From: Hydnum rufescens UP504
Taxonomy: Eukaryota; Basidiomycota; Agaricomycetes; Cantharellales; Hydnaceae
Assembly (NCBI GenBank): GCA_014904985.1
Contig: MU129011.1
Location: 13,262-30,221 of the forward strand
Direction: 5' to 3'
DNA: 16,960 nucleotides
Below are positions 1 through 9,055 of the stretch, one piece after another (the stretch's first letter is position 1; each line of letters begins with the position of its first letter). Made by a program: the position numbers and the translations under genes. The notes below the pieces were generated by a model. It saw nothing but the letters and a program-made list of their open reading frames with translations. It had not been told where the DNA came from and did no database searches.

Positions 1-89
1 AAAAAGGGGGAAGGAGGAGAATTTTAAGGAAACAACTATGGTATGTATAAAGTAGTCTGGGCGAAATCCAGAGACTCAGCTTTGGTCTC

Positions 90-660
90 TCAGGATTTCC
101 GCTTCTACTCCCATAACTCCATAACTAGTGGATGGATATGGCTGAAACTTTGATATGATTTTCGCCTAAGGGGCCTCTAATTACGTGCCAATTTTCAGAG
201 CGATCTGCACAGTGGTTCTTTTTCAGAAATTTCCGGTGGTTCTGGTACCCCCTGTCCAGTTCACTGCCTTAACCTGGATGGATTGGGATAATTTTTGGCA
301 CATAATTAGTACCCTATATGTTTATGCTCCCTGTAAATTTTCAAGTCCCAGCTGTTCTATGGGAGGAGAGAATCAATTTTCAATATCAAAACTTGTTTGC
401 CTCATATCTCAATAACTAATGCATGGATTTGGCTGAAATTTTAATATGGTTTGCGGCCAGATAGTCTCTAGTCATGTGCCAAATTTCAGACCGATCCGCT
501 CAGCGCTTAGATTCCGGCAACTTCCGGTGGTTCCAGAGCTGTTCTTCCTGCCCTCATTGTTTCAGGGATTAACCATTGGCCCTGGGCCTAATTTTTCCAC
601 TTTATCAGGGTCCCCAGGGGTCCATCCATCCATCCCAGGCACCTCCCCCTGGTCCTGGGC
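90..660. repeat. degenerate ~297-bp tandem duplication, non-coding
   Basis: Two diverged copies lie side by side, roughly 90-385 and 386-660. Matching landmarks are 'ataactagtgg' near 120 with 'ataactaatgc' near 411, 'atggctgaaact' near 139 with 'ttggctgaaatt' near 428, 'ttccggtggttc' at about 232 and 522, and 'aacctgg...aatttttggcac' near 272 with 'aaccattgg...aatttttccac' near 571. Identity is roughly 70% by eye with small indels. Short open frames here are not conserved between the copies and have no recognisable domain, so I do not call genes. The flanks 1-89 and 661-815 hold no gene or clear element that I can see. Confidence 0.6.
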
Positions 661-815
661 CCCCATTGGGCTGGATGCCTAAATATTCTTTGGATGTACT
701 TCATTTAATTTCCGCATTTTGGCATTTTTTTAAGATAGGATACATGTATTATGTAACTGGATACCATTTAGGAATAATTACATAATATTTGTACTAAACT
801 CAGTCCCAAGTTACC

Positions 816-1010
816 TGCCTAGACCTGCTTAGACATGCCTAGACACCTAGACATGCCTAGACACCTAGACATGCCTAGACACCTAGACATGCCTAGACAC
901 CTAGACATGCCTAGACATGCTTAGACATGCCTAGACACCTAGACATGCCCAGACAAGCTTAGACACCCCTAGACATGCTTAGACTTGCTTAGGCACACAA
1001 TTAGACACCT
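816..1010. repeat. TAGACATGCC/TAGACACC tandem array
   Basis: The array is built from a 10-bp and an 8-bp module that together make an 18-bp unit, gcctagacacctagacat. Four perfect 18-bp units lie end to end at 837-908, a variant 20-bp step follows, and another perfect unit sits at 929-946; degenerate modules extend on both sides. It is a minisatellite-like array. The 'ctagaca' word recurs in the palindrome repeats that follow, so the two may be parts of one element. Confidence 0.85.
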
Positions 1011-1108
1011 CCTGGTGATGGTCAACCTGTTCTAATTTATCCACTAGTAGACACACTGCATACTAAGCCCTCATGGACACACCAGGAAACTCTAATGAGA
1101 TATAGCAA

Positions 1109-1336
1109 GCTCTAGACATGACTAGACACAGCTGATTTAGGCATGCCTAAATCAACTGCAGGGTGTCCATCAAGTCATTGTAAAACCCCTGGAGCAGCAC
1201 CTGACTCTACACATCACTAGACATCACTGATTTAGGCATGTCTAAATCAACCCTGGATAAGCCTCTTCAATTCAAAGTCAATAATTAAGCTCTAGACATC
1301 ATTAGACACAACTGATTTAGGCATGCCTAAATCAAC
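1109..1336. repeat. three spaced copies of a 20-bp palindrome
   Basis: The word GATTTAGGCATGCCTAAATC, its own reverse complement, is perfect at 1134-1153 and 1314-1333 and has one mismatch at 1229-1248. Each copy is preceded by a ctagaca-rich segment and followed by 'aac', making an 85-95-bp degenerate repeat. Arrays like this are typical of subterminal transposase-binding regions of DNA transposons. A close relative of the core lies at 13211-13224, next to the KDZ element. No gene is visible between 1011 and 1547. Confidence 0.8.
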
Positions 1337-1479
1337 CCCAGAATGCCTATCAAATAGTTAAAAAGCCTGGGAGTGGCGCCTGCGGTGGGCACAGATAGGC
1401 ACACCTATTATAGGGACTTAGAAAATTTTCATCTTTTGAACACCTTTAGACACCACCTAGATGTGCCTATATAAAAACC

Positions 1480-1525
1480 ACCTCTTAGGTCAAAGGCCAA
1501 TGCAACCGGAACCCACCTAAGAGGT
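1480..1525. repeat. 11-bp inverted repeat (hairpin)
   Basis: acctcttaggt at 1480-1490 is the exact reverse complement of acctaagaggt at 1515-1525, with a 24-bp loop. It lies just outside the left Copia LTR and may be a terminal or subterminal part of the repeat at 816-1336. Function unknown. Confidence 0.7.
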
Positions 1526-1547
1526 ACCTTTTTGAGGGTGCATTAGG

Positions 1548-1812
1548 TGCACAGAGAAGTACTTGAGATTTATGGGGCTCAAGCCCATCCTTTATACTAT
1601 TTACATGAGGCACAGAAACACATAAGATGGGGTAAAATATGGGGTAAGAATGAAGTAAAAAGTCCAATGATGGTGGCAAGGAAAAGATCGCTGGTGAAAC
1701 CTATCTACAAGATCCTAGATAATCGAGGTCAGTGCTGTTTGCATAGCCCCCTAGGGGTCGCGCTTGTCTCCAACATTGTATCCGGTCACTTCTGTATCCG
1801 CTCACTCCAACA
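1548..1812 (-). repeat. Copia 3' LTR (left copy)
   Basis: It aligns without gaps to the right LTR at a constant offset of 5290. The element-sense start, TGTTGGAG, is at 1812. The other end is placed at 1548 because that gives the canonical terminal CA in element sense; certain homology begins at 1550. Over 1551-1812 there are 17 differences from the other LTR, 15 of them at former CpG sites. Confidence 0.88.
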
Positions 1813-1818
1813 CTCCCC

Positions 1819-3746
1819 TCAAGCGCGATATAACCCGAGTCCAGTCATGTGATAGTCCAGTTTCACAGCCCCGAGGGCTTTCGTTAAAATGTTGGCCATC
1901 ATAGTCTCTGTGGGACAATACACCAGGTTGAAAATACCATCTTTAATCGTCTCGCAGATAAAATGAAAATGGATGTCGATATGTTTTGTTCAGGCATGAT
2001 AGTTATCGCCCATTGTGAGCTTTAACGCAGCCTGGTTATCGCAATACAGGGTTGTGGCCTTGAGTTGAGTGTGAAACAACTCAGCAATGAGGCTCCGCAG
2101 CCAAATGCCTTCTTTGGCAGCCTGCATCGCAGTGACATATTCTGCCTCAGCTGTTGATAGCGTAATTAGCTCCTGTTTTCAGGAGCTCCAGGAGACCATT
2201 CCCCGTCAATCAGGTAAGCATACCCTGTAATTGTGTGGCGATGTTCCTGTGTCGCTCCATCCGCATCCGTATACCCGAGTAAGTTGTGACTTTTCAATCC
2301 ATATGTTAGGCTGATATCTTTCGTGCCTGATAGGTACCATATAGCTCGCTTTGCCGTTTCCCAATGTGTAGGTCCCAGCTGGTCAAGAAATTGCGATAGT
2401 GTTGATACTGCACAGGTAATGTCTGGCCTTGTGGCCATGGACGCGTACATGAGGCTTCCTATGGCCTCGCGATATGGGGTCTTCTTCATCCATTTGATTT
2501 CTTCAGGATTCATCATGGGATCCTCTTTTGTGAGTGTGGCCCCGGGTTCCATTGGTGTATTTATGAATTTTGAGTCACCCAAAGAGAACTGGGCTACAAT
2601 TGAATCAATGTACGACTTTTGCAATAATTGGATCATTCGTAATTCGTGGTCCCATTCAATTTTAATGCCGAGTAGCCAGTGAAGTGGCCCTAAGTTGGTA
2701 ATTGGGTATTTGTCGTTAATCTTCCGCTTGTATTCGTCAAGTAATGCCCTTGACGGGCCCGTAAATGTGCAATCGTCCACATGGATTGCGAGAATGAGCT
2801 CCTCCCCATTCACTTGGGTATGGAACACACCCGGATCGGCGTGGCTAGCCCTGAAACCGAGATCATTAAGGGCGTGCGAGAGGGAATCATACCAGCGTTG
2901 CCCAGCCTGTTTGAGACCATATAGGGTCTTCCATAGTCGTAGAATTGTGTCTTTTCCCTGGGGTTTATACTTGGGGGAAAATGCATATAGATTTCTTCGT
3001 TTTTGTCAAGTTCACCATTGAGGTATGTGCCATTGAAATCGAAAGAGTTGATATCCCAATCGTTTCATGCGGCAAGTGTGATAATCATTCAAAAACTTGC
3101 AAGTCGCATGACGGGGGAATACGTTTCGTAGTAGTCAACTCCAAAGATTTGAGTAAAACCACGGGCAACTAGACGTGCCTTGTATTTTAGAATGGTGCCA
3201 TTGGCTTTCCGTTTGATTTTGAAGATGAGTTTACAATCAACAATGTTTTTGTCAGGTGGTCTTGGGACTTCTTCCCAAGTTCCAGCATCTTCAACAGTCT
3301 TGAGCTCGATATCTTTGTTTCCATCATGGCCAATCCGTTTGTGACTTGGCCTCTTCCAGAGATTTCGGATCACCATCAATATCTTGAATCGTCGCAAAAG
3401 CTGTGTCGTTAAATTCTATATGATAGATGGCGTCATTTACGAGAGATGCTGAATTCTTGCTGATATTATCACCGCTCCCCCTGACGCTGGGGATCTGAGA
3501 GTTGGATTTGTGTGTGTATCCATGAACTGTCCCTTCGCCCTGTGCGAGGTGTTGCACATATTGAGACAGTTTGGGGACACATGTGGAGCATTGTTCGGGT
3601 TCAGCAGGTGTGGTCTGTTTTGGCATAGGAGGGGGTTTGGCGGGGGTAGATGGCCTAGAATTTAGGGTTTTGTCATCGTCTGAGTCTTCAGGATCTGGAG
3701 ACTTGTTGTTGGTTGGCAGGGGGTCTATCCACGGCCTTGAGCTCAT
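1819..3746 (-). pseudogene. Copia pol: reverse transcriptase and RNase H portion
   Basis: This is the C-terminal half of the Copia polyprotein, which would copy element RNA into cDNA. The linker 3324-3746 is proline/acid-rich. RT begins near 3290: WEEVPRPPD, then [11 protein letters not shown] and SPVMRLASF; the catalytic variant AIHVDD (YVDD box) is at about 2786-2769. RNase H follows, with DADGAT near 2265, STAEAEYVT near 2150 and the end HMTGLGLYRA just before the stop at 1819-1821. In-frame TGA codons interrupt it at 3324-3326 (less certain), 3089-3091 (ASF*MI), 3065-3067 (LAA*NDWDI), 2179-2181 (WSS*KQEL) and 1990-1992 (HA*TKHID); relatives carry arginine at most of these. Frameshifts fall near 3310, near 2975 in a C run, and near 2195. 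No TAA or TAG stops occur in the reconstructed frame. Confidence 0.93.
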
Positions 3747-4152
3747 AACTGGGGATCAACAGAAATGTCAATTGTCGAGGTAGTGAATTTTGCATTATGT
3801 TCGACAGAAATTTTGTTCCTTCCCTTCCAGTAAACCCTATGAGCATGTGGGCTATCATTATCATAGCCCACCCAGAAGGCCTCATTTGCGCATTCATTGA
3901 GTTCTGATCGGAGTCGTTATGAACCCAGACTCATTGGCCCCAAATAGGGATATTTGTGAGGTTCGGCTTTTCCTTCGTAAGCCATTCGAGTGGCGTCATG
4001 TGGCCTAAGACACGTGTAGAGGTATGGTTTTTGAGCCAGGTGGCCCAATTCACAGCCTCGCCCCAGAGATTTTTCGACAATTGGGATTGATGTAACATAG
4101 CGCGAGTTCGTTCGAGAATCCGCCAATTCAGTGATTCAGCAACTCCATTGTG

Positions 4153-4843
4153 CTGGGGAGTATGGTTGCCATGGTCAGGTTTTGGTCAGGTTTTTCCCAA
4201 TTTGGGCAAAACCTAAACCTGACCAGGTTCCAAAATCACCGATGAGCGCAAAACCTGAACCTGACCTGAGGTTTGGTCTCATTCAGGTCAGGTTCAGGTT
4301 TAAACCTGGTTTAAACCTGAAACCTGAGGTATGAGGGAAGCCAACATTTTCAGGGGGTACTACAGAATATCTACACCCTGTGCTCAAGTCTCTGCCTCTG
4401 CCACTCCCTTTACATCCTGCTTTAGATCCACATCTCCTTCCTAGCCCCCTTTCACTTCAATTTACTGCTCACCCATCTTCTGGAGATGGTATTTAGTCAC
4501 TACATTCTGTCATGTGACTTGTGACCTGCACCAATTACCTCATTTGATGGCCAAGTCATGTGACTTCTGACTCCAGAACTATAGTCACATGTGTAAATTG
4601 CCAGATTTGGTGCCAGAATAGTGGTCAATTTACATGGAATGGAACCTACACCCTACCTTTCAGGTTCAGGTTTAAACCTGGTTTCAGACCAGTTTTTGGA
4701 TTCAGGGCAAGGGCAAAACCTGAACCTGACCTGAAGAAAATGAAATGAAACCTGACCCCAATGGAACCTGACCTGGGTCAGGTTCAGGTTTAAACTCAGG
4801 TTCCACAGGTTTAAACCTGAACCACAGCATCCATACTGGGGAG
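4153..4843. repeat. 8-bp target-site duplication flanking the MITE
   Basis: ctggggag occurs at 4153-4160 and again at 4836-4843, directly outside the MITE ends. Eight bp is the hallmark of hAT-superfamily insertion. In Copia the site codes for the TPQ region of integrase. Confidence 0.92.
4161..4835. mobile_element. 675-bp non-autonomous hAT-type MITE
   Basis: The element has imperfect terminal inverted repeats: tatggttgccatggtcagg on the left and, read from the right end, tatggatgctgtggttcagg. Both ends are crowded with a subterminal word, CAGGTTT/AAACCTG, which often forms the 14-bp palindrome caggtttaaacctg (4295-4308, 4667-4680, 4806-4819). The middle, about 4335-4655, has no such repeats and no coding potential that I recognise. 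With the perfect 8-bp duplication this identifies a hAT-mobilised MITE. Its terminus resembles that of the hAT at 7647 (tagtgttgccgtg; 10 of the first 13 bases agree), so a related hAT transposase may have moved it. Short open frames inside are products of the repeat word. Confidence 0.9.
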
Positions 4844-5486
4844 TATCATGGGTGGTTAATCGGCGCTCTGTGCCCTGATCCCCTAGAAACTTTGTGAATG
4901 CATGACTTGTGTATTTGCCTCTGCAGTCAGATCAAAGCTGTTTAATTTGGACTCCGTGCTGTGTCTTCGCCCAAGCTGCGAAATCTTTGTAGGCATCGAG
5001 TGCCTCATCCTTCGTACGTAATAGTTGAGGCTTCATATATCTCATGGTGTCATCTGTAAATGTGATGTAATATGAGCACCCGCCTAAGGAATTTAGGGGT
5101 GATGGCCCCCAAACGTCTGTATGAATTTCCTCACTGAATGAGGAGGTGAGTGGGGCTGTCCGCTCTTTCTTGATGGCCTTCCATGTGGCCTTGGCATACT
5201 CGCAGGAGTCGCAGGAAAAATCCTTGATGTCATCAATTAGGTCAATGCCCTTGATAATGTTGTTTTTGATAAGTGTGCGTATTGTATCAACTGAAATATG
5301 GGCCAATCGTCTGTGAAGATCCGAGAGCTTCACCGTCTCGCGTGCAATTGTAGCTGCCGAATTAGCATGTTCGACTTTGTATAAGCCATTATCGCTGCCA
5401 GAGATGCATCCAATAAGGACACCTTTCGGGTTTTTGATTTTGCACAAGTTTCTGTCAAATAGGACTTTGTGACCTGCTTTCGTAAT

Positions 5487-6638
5487 TCAGTTTATCAAAA
5501 TGACTGTTAATCCGAGTTCTGGAGCATGGAGGGCATCGTGCAAGATGACTGGGGTGAATTTCCCATCATTCGGCACTTGAATCTTTAAGTCGCTGGCACC
5601 AATAGCATAAAATATACGTTTGTCGGCAGCAGTAATTGGGCGAGGGTCAATGGAATGGTAATTAATGAATTGCTCCTTATACGGAGACATGTGTCGGGTG
5701 GCCCCTGAATCGTATATTTCGGCATAAGCAGGGGATTTCGTCCGTTCGTTCATTGTTGCCACGATATCTGGCTGTGGCCCGACGGCCTCGATTGTTGCCC
5801 ATGCCTCAACGTCAGCATGTGCAGCTGCTGAGGTGCTTTCCTTAGCACCCGTCCTAGAGTTCAGCGATCCGTGGGGTCCCTGGCCTTCCTTTCCTCCCCC
5901 TTTCGCCCAACAGTCCGCTTTGAAGTGTCCCTTTCGGTGGCAATTGAAGCACTCAACATCCTTCTTGCTCTTCCTTTGCCCATTGGCATGGAAAGCCTTG
6001 TCGTTATTCGATTTGGACTTCCCCTTCTTCAGGGTTCGCCGGTCATACTCGTCTGTCATGAGGCGGATTACCAGAGTCGGCATAATAGACTTGCCACTGA
6101 GATCCGCGGCAGCCATAATCGAATTTATCGTATTATCATATGAGTCGGGGAGTGATCCCAATAGAATGTTTCCGTATTCTTCGTCCAGAATAGTGGCGCC
6201 CATGGCTGCCAACTGCTCTTTAAGATCGGACAATTTGTTGAAGTGTGCACGGACATCATCATCCACGCCGCAGCAAGTATTCTGTAATCGCTTTCATAAG
6301 TCAACCAAAATTAATTTCGACTGTCCTTCGTATAAAGCCTGGAGCTGATCCCAGACCTCCTTGGCTTTTAGTCCAGCCTTAATCTGGCTGAACACCGTAT
6401 CGGGGACTGAGCTGGCCACAAGTTGCTTAACCATGGCCTCGTCCTTCTTCCATCGAGCCTCCGGCGTAAGTCCATCAACCGTACCAGCAGCGCTATAGTC
6501 TGACATAATTGTGTCACTCGTAAGGTGCTCAAGGAGCCCTTTCGCATCGAGGGCCCACATAATCCGGTCGTGGTATGTGACCCAGTTCGTACCGTCTGCC
6601 GCCAATTTCATAACCTGAATCTTGAATTTGTCGCTCAT
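5487..6638 (-). pseudogene. Copia gag and protease portion
   Basis: Gag forms the virus-like particle; the aspartic protease cuts the polyprotein. The ATG at 6636-6638 starts MSDKFKIQVMKLAADGTNW, the usual opening of Copia Gag (DUF4219/UBN2-like), and is the first ATG after the leader. The frame is open to a TGA at 6294-6296 (VDL*KRLQNT, family R) and continues in the same frame through VRAHFNKL. A CCHC zinc knuckle, CFNCHRKGHFKADC (C-x2-C-x4-H-x4-C), is at about 5951-5910. The protease active site DSGATRHM lies near 5711-5690. The frame ends at TGA 5487-5489 but homology continues into the integrase part, so gag and pol were one long frame. Apart from the TGA the segment looks intact. Confidence 0.94.
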
Positions 6639-6837
6639 AGTGATCTTTTCTAGTGGTGGAAAAAATAGGGGGTAAATGTGTTTCTTTAAGAGAGCGGCGA
6701 TGGGCCCATAACCTAGTGAGAGTTACGGTATTCGTGCGAGAACAACTCCCCCTGATTACTAAGCAGGTGAGGATGAATTTGGTGGATCAGCGAGACTCGA
6801 GTTGCCCAGATGAATTAAGCAGGTGGTGGGAAGAACA
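6639..6837 (-). other. Copia 5' leader between LTR and gag
   Basis: About 199 bp separate the 5' LTR from the gag ATG. This is where a primer-binding site and packaging signal would lie. The element-sense sequence just after the LTR (tgttcttcccaccacctgc) does not match a tRNA 3' end that I know, including initiator Met, so no PBS is called. Short open frames here are not supported. Confidence 0.6.
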
Positions 6838-7102
6838 CACACAGAGAAGTCCTTGAGATTTATGGGGCTCAAGCCTGTCCTTTATACTATTTACATGAGG
6901 CACAGAAACACATAAGATGGGGTAAAATATGGGGTAAGAATGAAGTAAAAAGTCCAATGATGGCGGCAAGGAAAAGATCGTTGGTGAAACCTATCTACAA
7001 GATCCTAGATAATTGAGGTTGGTGCTGTTTGCATAGCCCCCTAGGGGTCACGCTTGTCTCCGACGTCGTATCCGGTCGCTTCCATATCTGCTCGCTCCAA
7101 CA
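6838..7102 (-). repeat. Copia 5' LTR (right copy)
   Basis: It pairs with 1548-1812, no indels. It starts TGTTGGAG in element sense at 7102. The inner end is uncertain by a few bases: it reads tg where the left LTR has the canonical ca. The outer edge abuts hAT exon sequence at 7103 exactly, so Copia went into (or recombined at) a hAT copy. Confidence 0.88.
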
Positions 7103-7107
7103 GTCCC

Positions 7108-7269
7108 AGTCCCAGTAGTGTTAAGTACCAGGGTTGAAGGGGTGGCAGAATCCGAGATTAAGTTGTCAGCCTCTGTCCCTAGGGCACCCACCTCATCAGT
7201 GGCAGGAGGTATGACCTTCACCCACTTTAGGGCAGTATGCTGCAAATTTTTGCCAGCATGCTTTGACAT
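7108..7269 (-). pseudogene. hAT transposase N-terminal fragment
   Basis: It starts at the ATG 7267-7269 and matches the N-terminus encoded at 9367 onward (MSKHAGKNLQHTALKWVKV). Homology stops at 7103, where the frame runs into the Copia LTR. It has no BED finger or catalytic domain and cannot be functional. Together with the plus-strand copy it could pair as double-stranded RNA if read through. Confidence 0.85.
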
Positions 7270-7440
7270 GGATGAGGCAGCAGAGTTAAGGTAAATCTCT
7301 CGAATTTTCTGGAATCACTGGGGCATCCAAGCTGCTGGGTCCTAGACTCAATTGGCTCATAACCATCTAGTGTGCTAACCTATCATTTAAGACAGATAAT
7401 GTAAGGAAAAATATGGTACATCTTCCTAGTGAAACAAATT

Positions 7441-7580
7441 CTTGGTGTCTTACTGCTCAAGCTGACTTGAGTTGACTTGATCAGCTCAGCTTACTGGAGT
7501 TGATTGGATGACTCAACTTGACTTCCCCACAACTTGACTCAGCTTGTATCTGGCTTGGCTCGCAGCTTGAGCCAACTTTG
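7441..7580. repeat. hAT subterminal short-repeat block (left copy)
   Basis: The segment is dense in variants of aagctga, cttgact and caacttgact in both orientations, with a mirrored block at 9056-9195. Such clustered short repeats inside hAT termini are known transposase-binding regions in the Ac/Ds group; that role is inferred here. Confidence 0.6.
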
Positions 7581-7602
7581 AGCATGAGTCGCGGAAACAC
7601 TA

Positions 7603-7646
7603 TTGAAAGGAGCCTCATTTGCATCTGATTGCAACAAGCTAGGAAC
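7603..7646. other. 44-bp spacer between two head-to-head hAT termini
   Basis: It lies between the cacta end of the left copy (7602) and the tagtg start of the right copy (7647). The 8 bp next to each terminus, ttgaaagg and ctaggaac, should be one side of each element's target duplication, but the matching sides are lost or outside the window. Confidence 0.7.
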
Positions 7647-8007
7647 TAGTGTTGCCGTGACTCACGCTGTAAGCAGGATTGTTATCAACCAATCCAACTA
7701 CTGTCCACAAGATTGAGCTGGGGACAAAGGAGGGAATCACAGAACTAATCCAGATGTTCAGGTCTGAGTGGGGGAAGGTCTTTTGAACAGGGGAATTTGC
7801 AGTGAGCCAGCAAAGCCCAAGCAATTAAGTGAGAATGTGTGTTTCAGTCAAATTACCACACCCTAAGAATCCCTTCTTGAGACCTTAGTCAAAGTGTAGT
7901 TAGAATTCACTTTTTATAGTGAGAAATCACCCAGGGACCAGCAGCTGTTCAAGAAGCTTCAAACTGGAGGGAGGGGGAGAACTACTGAATTTGTGTGCTA
8001 GCTGCAC

Positions 8008-8016
8008 CTAATATAC
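8008..8016 (-). promoter_or_regulatory. TATA-like box in LTR copy A
   Basis: ctaatatac on the plus strand reads gtatattag in element sense. The box is conserved in position and sequence in copies B and C, about 330-350 bp before the 3' end of the LTR, as expected for a U3/R boundary. Confidence 0.5.
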
Positions 8017-8319
8017 AATACAGACTTCGACTCAATAGAAAGTGAAAAAGTCGGACATAAGGGACACACAGAGAAAAAAAAATAAAGTTAAAATCTTCAA
8101 AACTGATGGAGATATTCCAATTTCAAGATAAAAGGGGAGATTGACACATTACATGCTATTCCTCCTTCAAACCTGGACAAGTTCCCTTAATAAAAAGTGG
8201 AATAAGTCTCCCTGAGGGTCTTCTCCATCAGACATAAGAGGGCTGGAAGTAATTCGCTATTTTGAATGGTGGAGCAAAGGGGGAGTCATGGGGAGGGTGT
8301 TGTCTTGTGAAAAATGGAG

Positions 8320-8625
8320 TTCACGTCCAATCGTTTTGCCCTTGGTACCGTTCGATGTGCATTTTTAACAGCTTTCAGGGCGTGGTATTTTCGAATGAAT
8401 CCGATAAGAACTGGCTTCAAAAATCAAGAAATACTCCTTCAGAGTATGAATCATTGGCAAGATATTGTTACAGGGACCGCATTTTTAATCCGTTCGTTTC
8501 GTGTTTGGTACCGTTCGATAGGTACAATTCGTATCTTTCTGGGCGCGGTCGTTTCGAGTCAATCCGATCAAAAATGACGGAGAAATTCGAAACATACTCC
8601 TTCAGAGTATTGCAGCCCCTATCTG
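8320..8625. repeat. ~150-bp internal tandem duplication in LTR copy A
   Basis: Two units share cgtt..gcccttggtaccgttcga / cgtt..tgtttggtaccgttcga, a gctttc..ggcg segment, a tc.aatccgat.aa segment and actccttcagagtat. Starts are about 8325 and 8480. The same duplication is seen in copy B, so it predates the spread of these copies. Confidence 0.75.
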
Positions 8626-9055
8626 GATCATGTGACAGATCCGTGAGTCCAGAATCGGAACTAGGCCTGGTCCGCGTCATTACATAATCACAATTCGTCA
8701 CCCTTAAGGCAGTAGGATGGCTTGGAAGAACAGACAAGCCATACAGTCTTGAGGAAGAATGGCAAGTTGAATTGCCTTGTCCAAAGAAAATGGACTTGAA
8801 GTAGGGCATAAACTGCCCCTTTTTGATGAGGACTGTTGAAGTCTGACGGATAGTCAATAAATTGACTGGTGGACATGGTAAAGGAATGAGGCAGTATTAT
8901 GAGTTGGAAAGGGGTGGGAATCCAATTGACTTCTTGAATAAATGAATGGTGATAAAATTAAATGAGTGTGGTGATGTATAATTGATTCATTTGTAGGGAA
9001 AATGGGCCTCAGATGAGGATTCTATAATGTAGGGATTTATCCCTCCAACAGCACT

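Larger units (their letters stand above)
3747..5486 (-). pseudogene. Copia pol: GAG-pre-integrase and integrase portion
   Basis: It would encode the enzyme that joins Copia cDNA to the chromosome. The HHCC zinc-binding pre-integrase domain is visible as LHRRLAH followed by FSCDSC (about 5330-5208). The integrase core starts at HTDVWGPS (about 5135) and FTDD; after a TGA at 4932-4934 (IKQL*SDCRGKY, where the family has LRSD) the frame continues to THDTPQHNGVAES, whose E completes the DDE set. The MITE at 4161-4835 splits THDTP from QHNGV; removing the MITE and one 8-bp duplicate restores the frame. A second TGA is at 3931-3933 (WGQ*VWVHND, family R), a frameshift follows near 3905, then HAHRVYW to ISVEHNAKF, and another frameshift near 3750. 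A TGA at 5487-5489 (LIN*ITKAGH) separates it from the protease part. Confidence 0.93.
1548..7102 (-). mobile_element. Ty1/Copia LTR retrotransposon, degenerate, with nested MITE
   Basis: Two LTRs of about 265 bp enclose a minus-strand gag-pol with the Copia domain order: Gag with CCHC knuckle, protease, integrase, reverse transcriptase, RNase H. Element length is about 5.55 kb, or 4.87 kb without the MITE and its duplicated target site. The LTR starts TGTTGGAG in element sense; a purine tract (gaggggag) directly precedes the 3' LTR and the pol stop lies 7 bp before it. I could not assign a tRNA primer-binding site. No target duplication is visible: 5 bp on the left is ttagg and on the right gtccc, so one flank has probably been rearranged. 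Nine in-frame TGA codons and several frameshifts make it incapable of encoding its own movement. Confidence 0.95.
7103..7602 (-). mobile_element. 5' end of a second hAT copy, inverted
   Basis: These 500 bp are the reverse complement of the 5' end of the hAT on the right (7647-7667 joined to 9055-9533, also 500 bp). The terminus is tagtgtttccgcgactc read leftwards from 7602. The copy includes the first 55 or so codons of the transposase, beginning with the ATG at 7267-7269; the first 46 residues are identical to the other copy. It is cut at 7102 by the Copia LTR and the rest of the element is not in the window. About 380 bp (roughly 7132-7510) appears identical in the two copies; differences cluster near the terminus at former CpG sites. 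Confidence 0.9.
7668..9050 (-). mobile_element. solo LTR copy A (1383 bp)
   Basis: It starts tgtaagcagg and ends ccctccaaca on the plus strand, so in element sense it begins TGTTGGAGGG and ends with CA. It matches copies B and C along their length. It is inserted in the hAT terminus: removing it plus 4 bp gives a 500-bp arm that equals the 500-bp opposite arm. The flanks are acgc and gcac, explainable as a decayed GCGC duplication. A TATA-like tgtatatta in element sense lies near 8008-8016. No coding capacity is seen. It could be a short non-autonomous element rather than a solo LTR, but TG..CA ends, a promoter-like box and absence of paired LTRs favour a solo LTR. Confidence 0.78.

Noticed and set aside
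185..785. Short plus-strand open frames in the left repeat
   Set aside because: The two tandem copies do not preserve the frame and no protein family is recognisable.
837..946. CRISPR-like array
   Set aside because: Units are directly tandem with no unique spacers of constant length, no cas genes are present, and the context is eukaryotic.
4131..4748. Small open frames rich in KPEPDL/FRFKPG inside the MITE
   Set aside because: They are translations of the CAGGTTT/AAACCTG word and show no other sign of coding.
6801..6837. Primer-binding site for Copia (tgg-containing stretch)
   Set aside because: No stretch matches a known tRNA 3' end with the expected T-arm pattern, so I left it uncalled.
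8262..8687. A 141-codon plus-strand open frame in LTR copy A as a gene
   Set aside because: It is not conserved as a frame in copies B and C, has no domain, and spans the internal tandem duplication.
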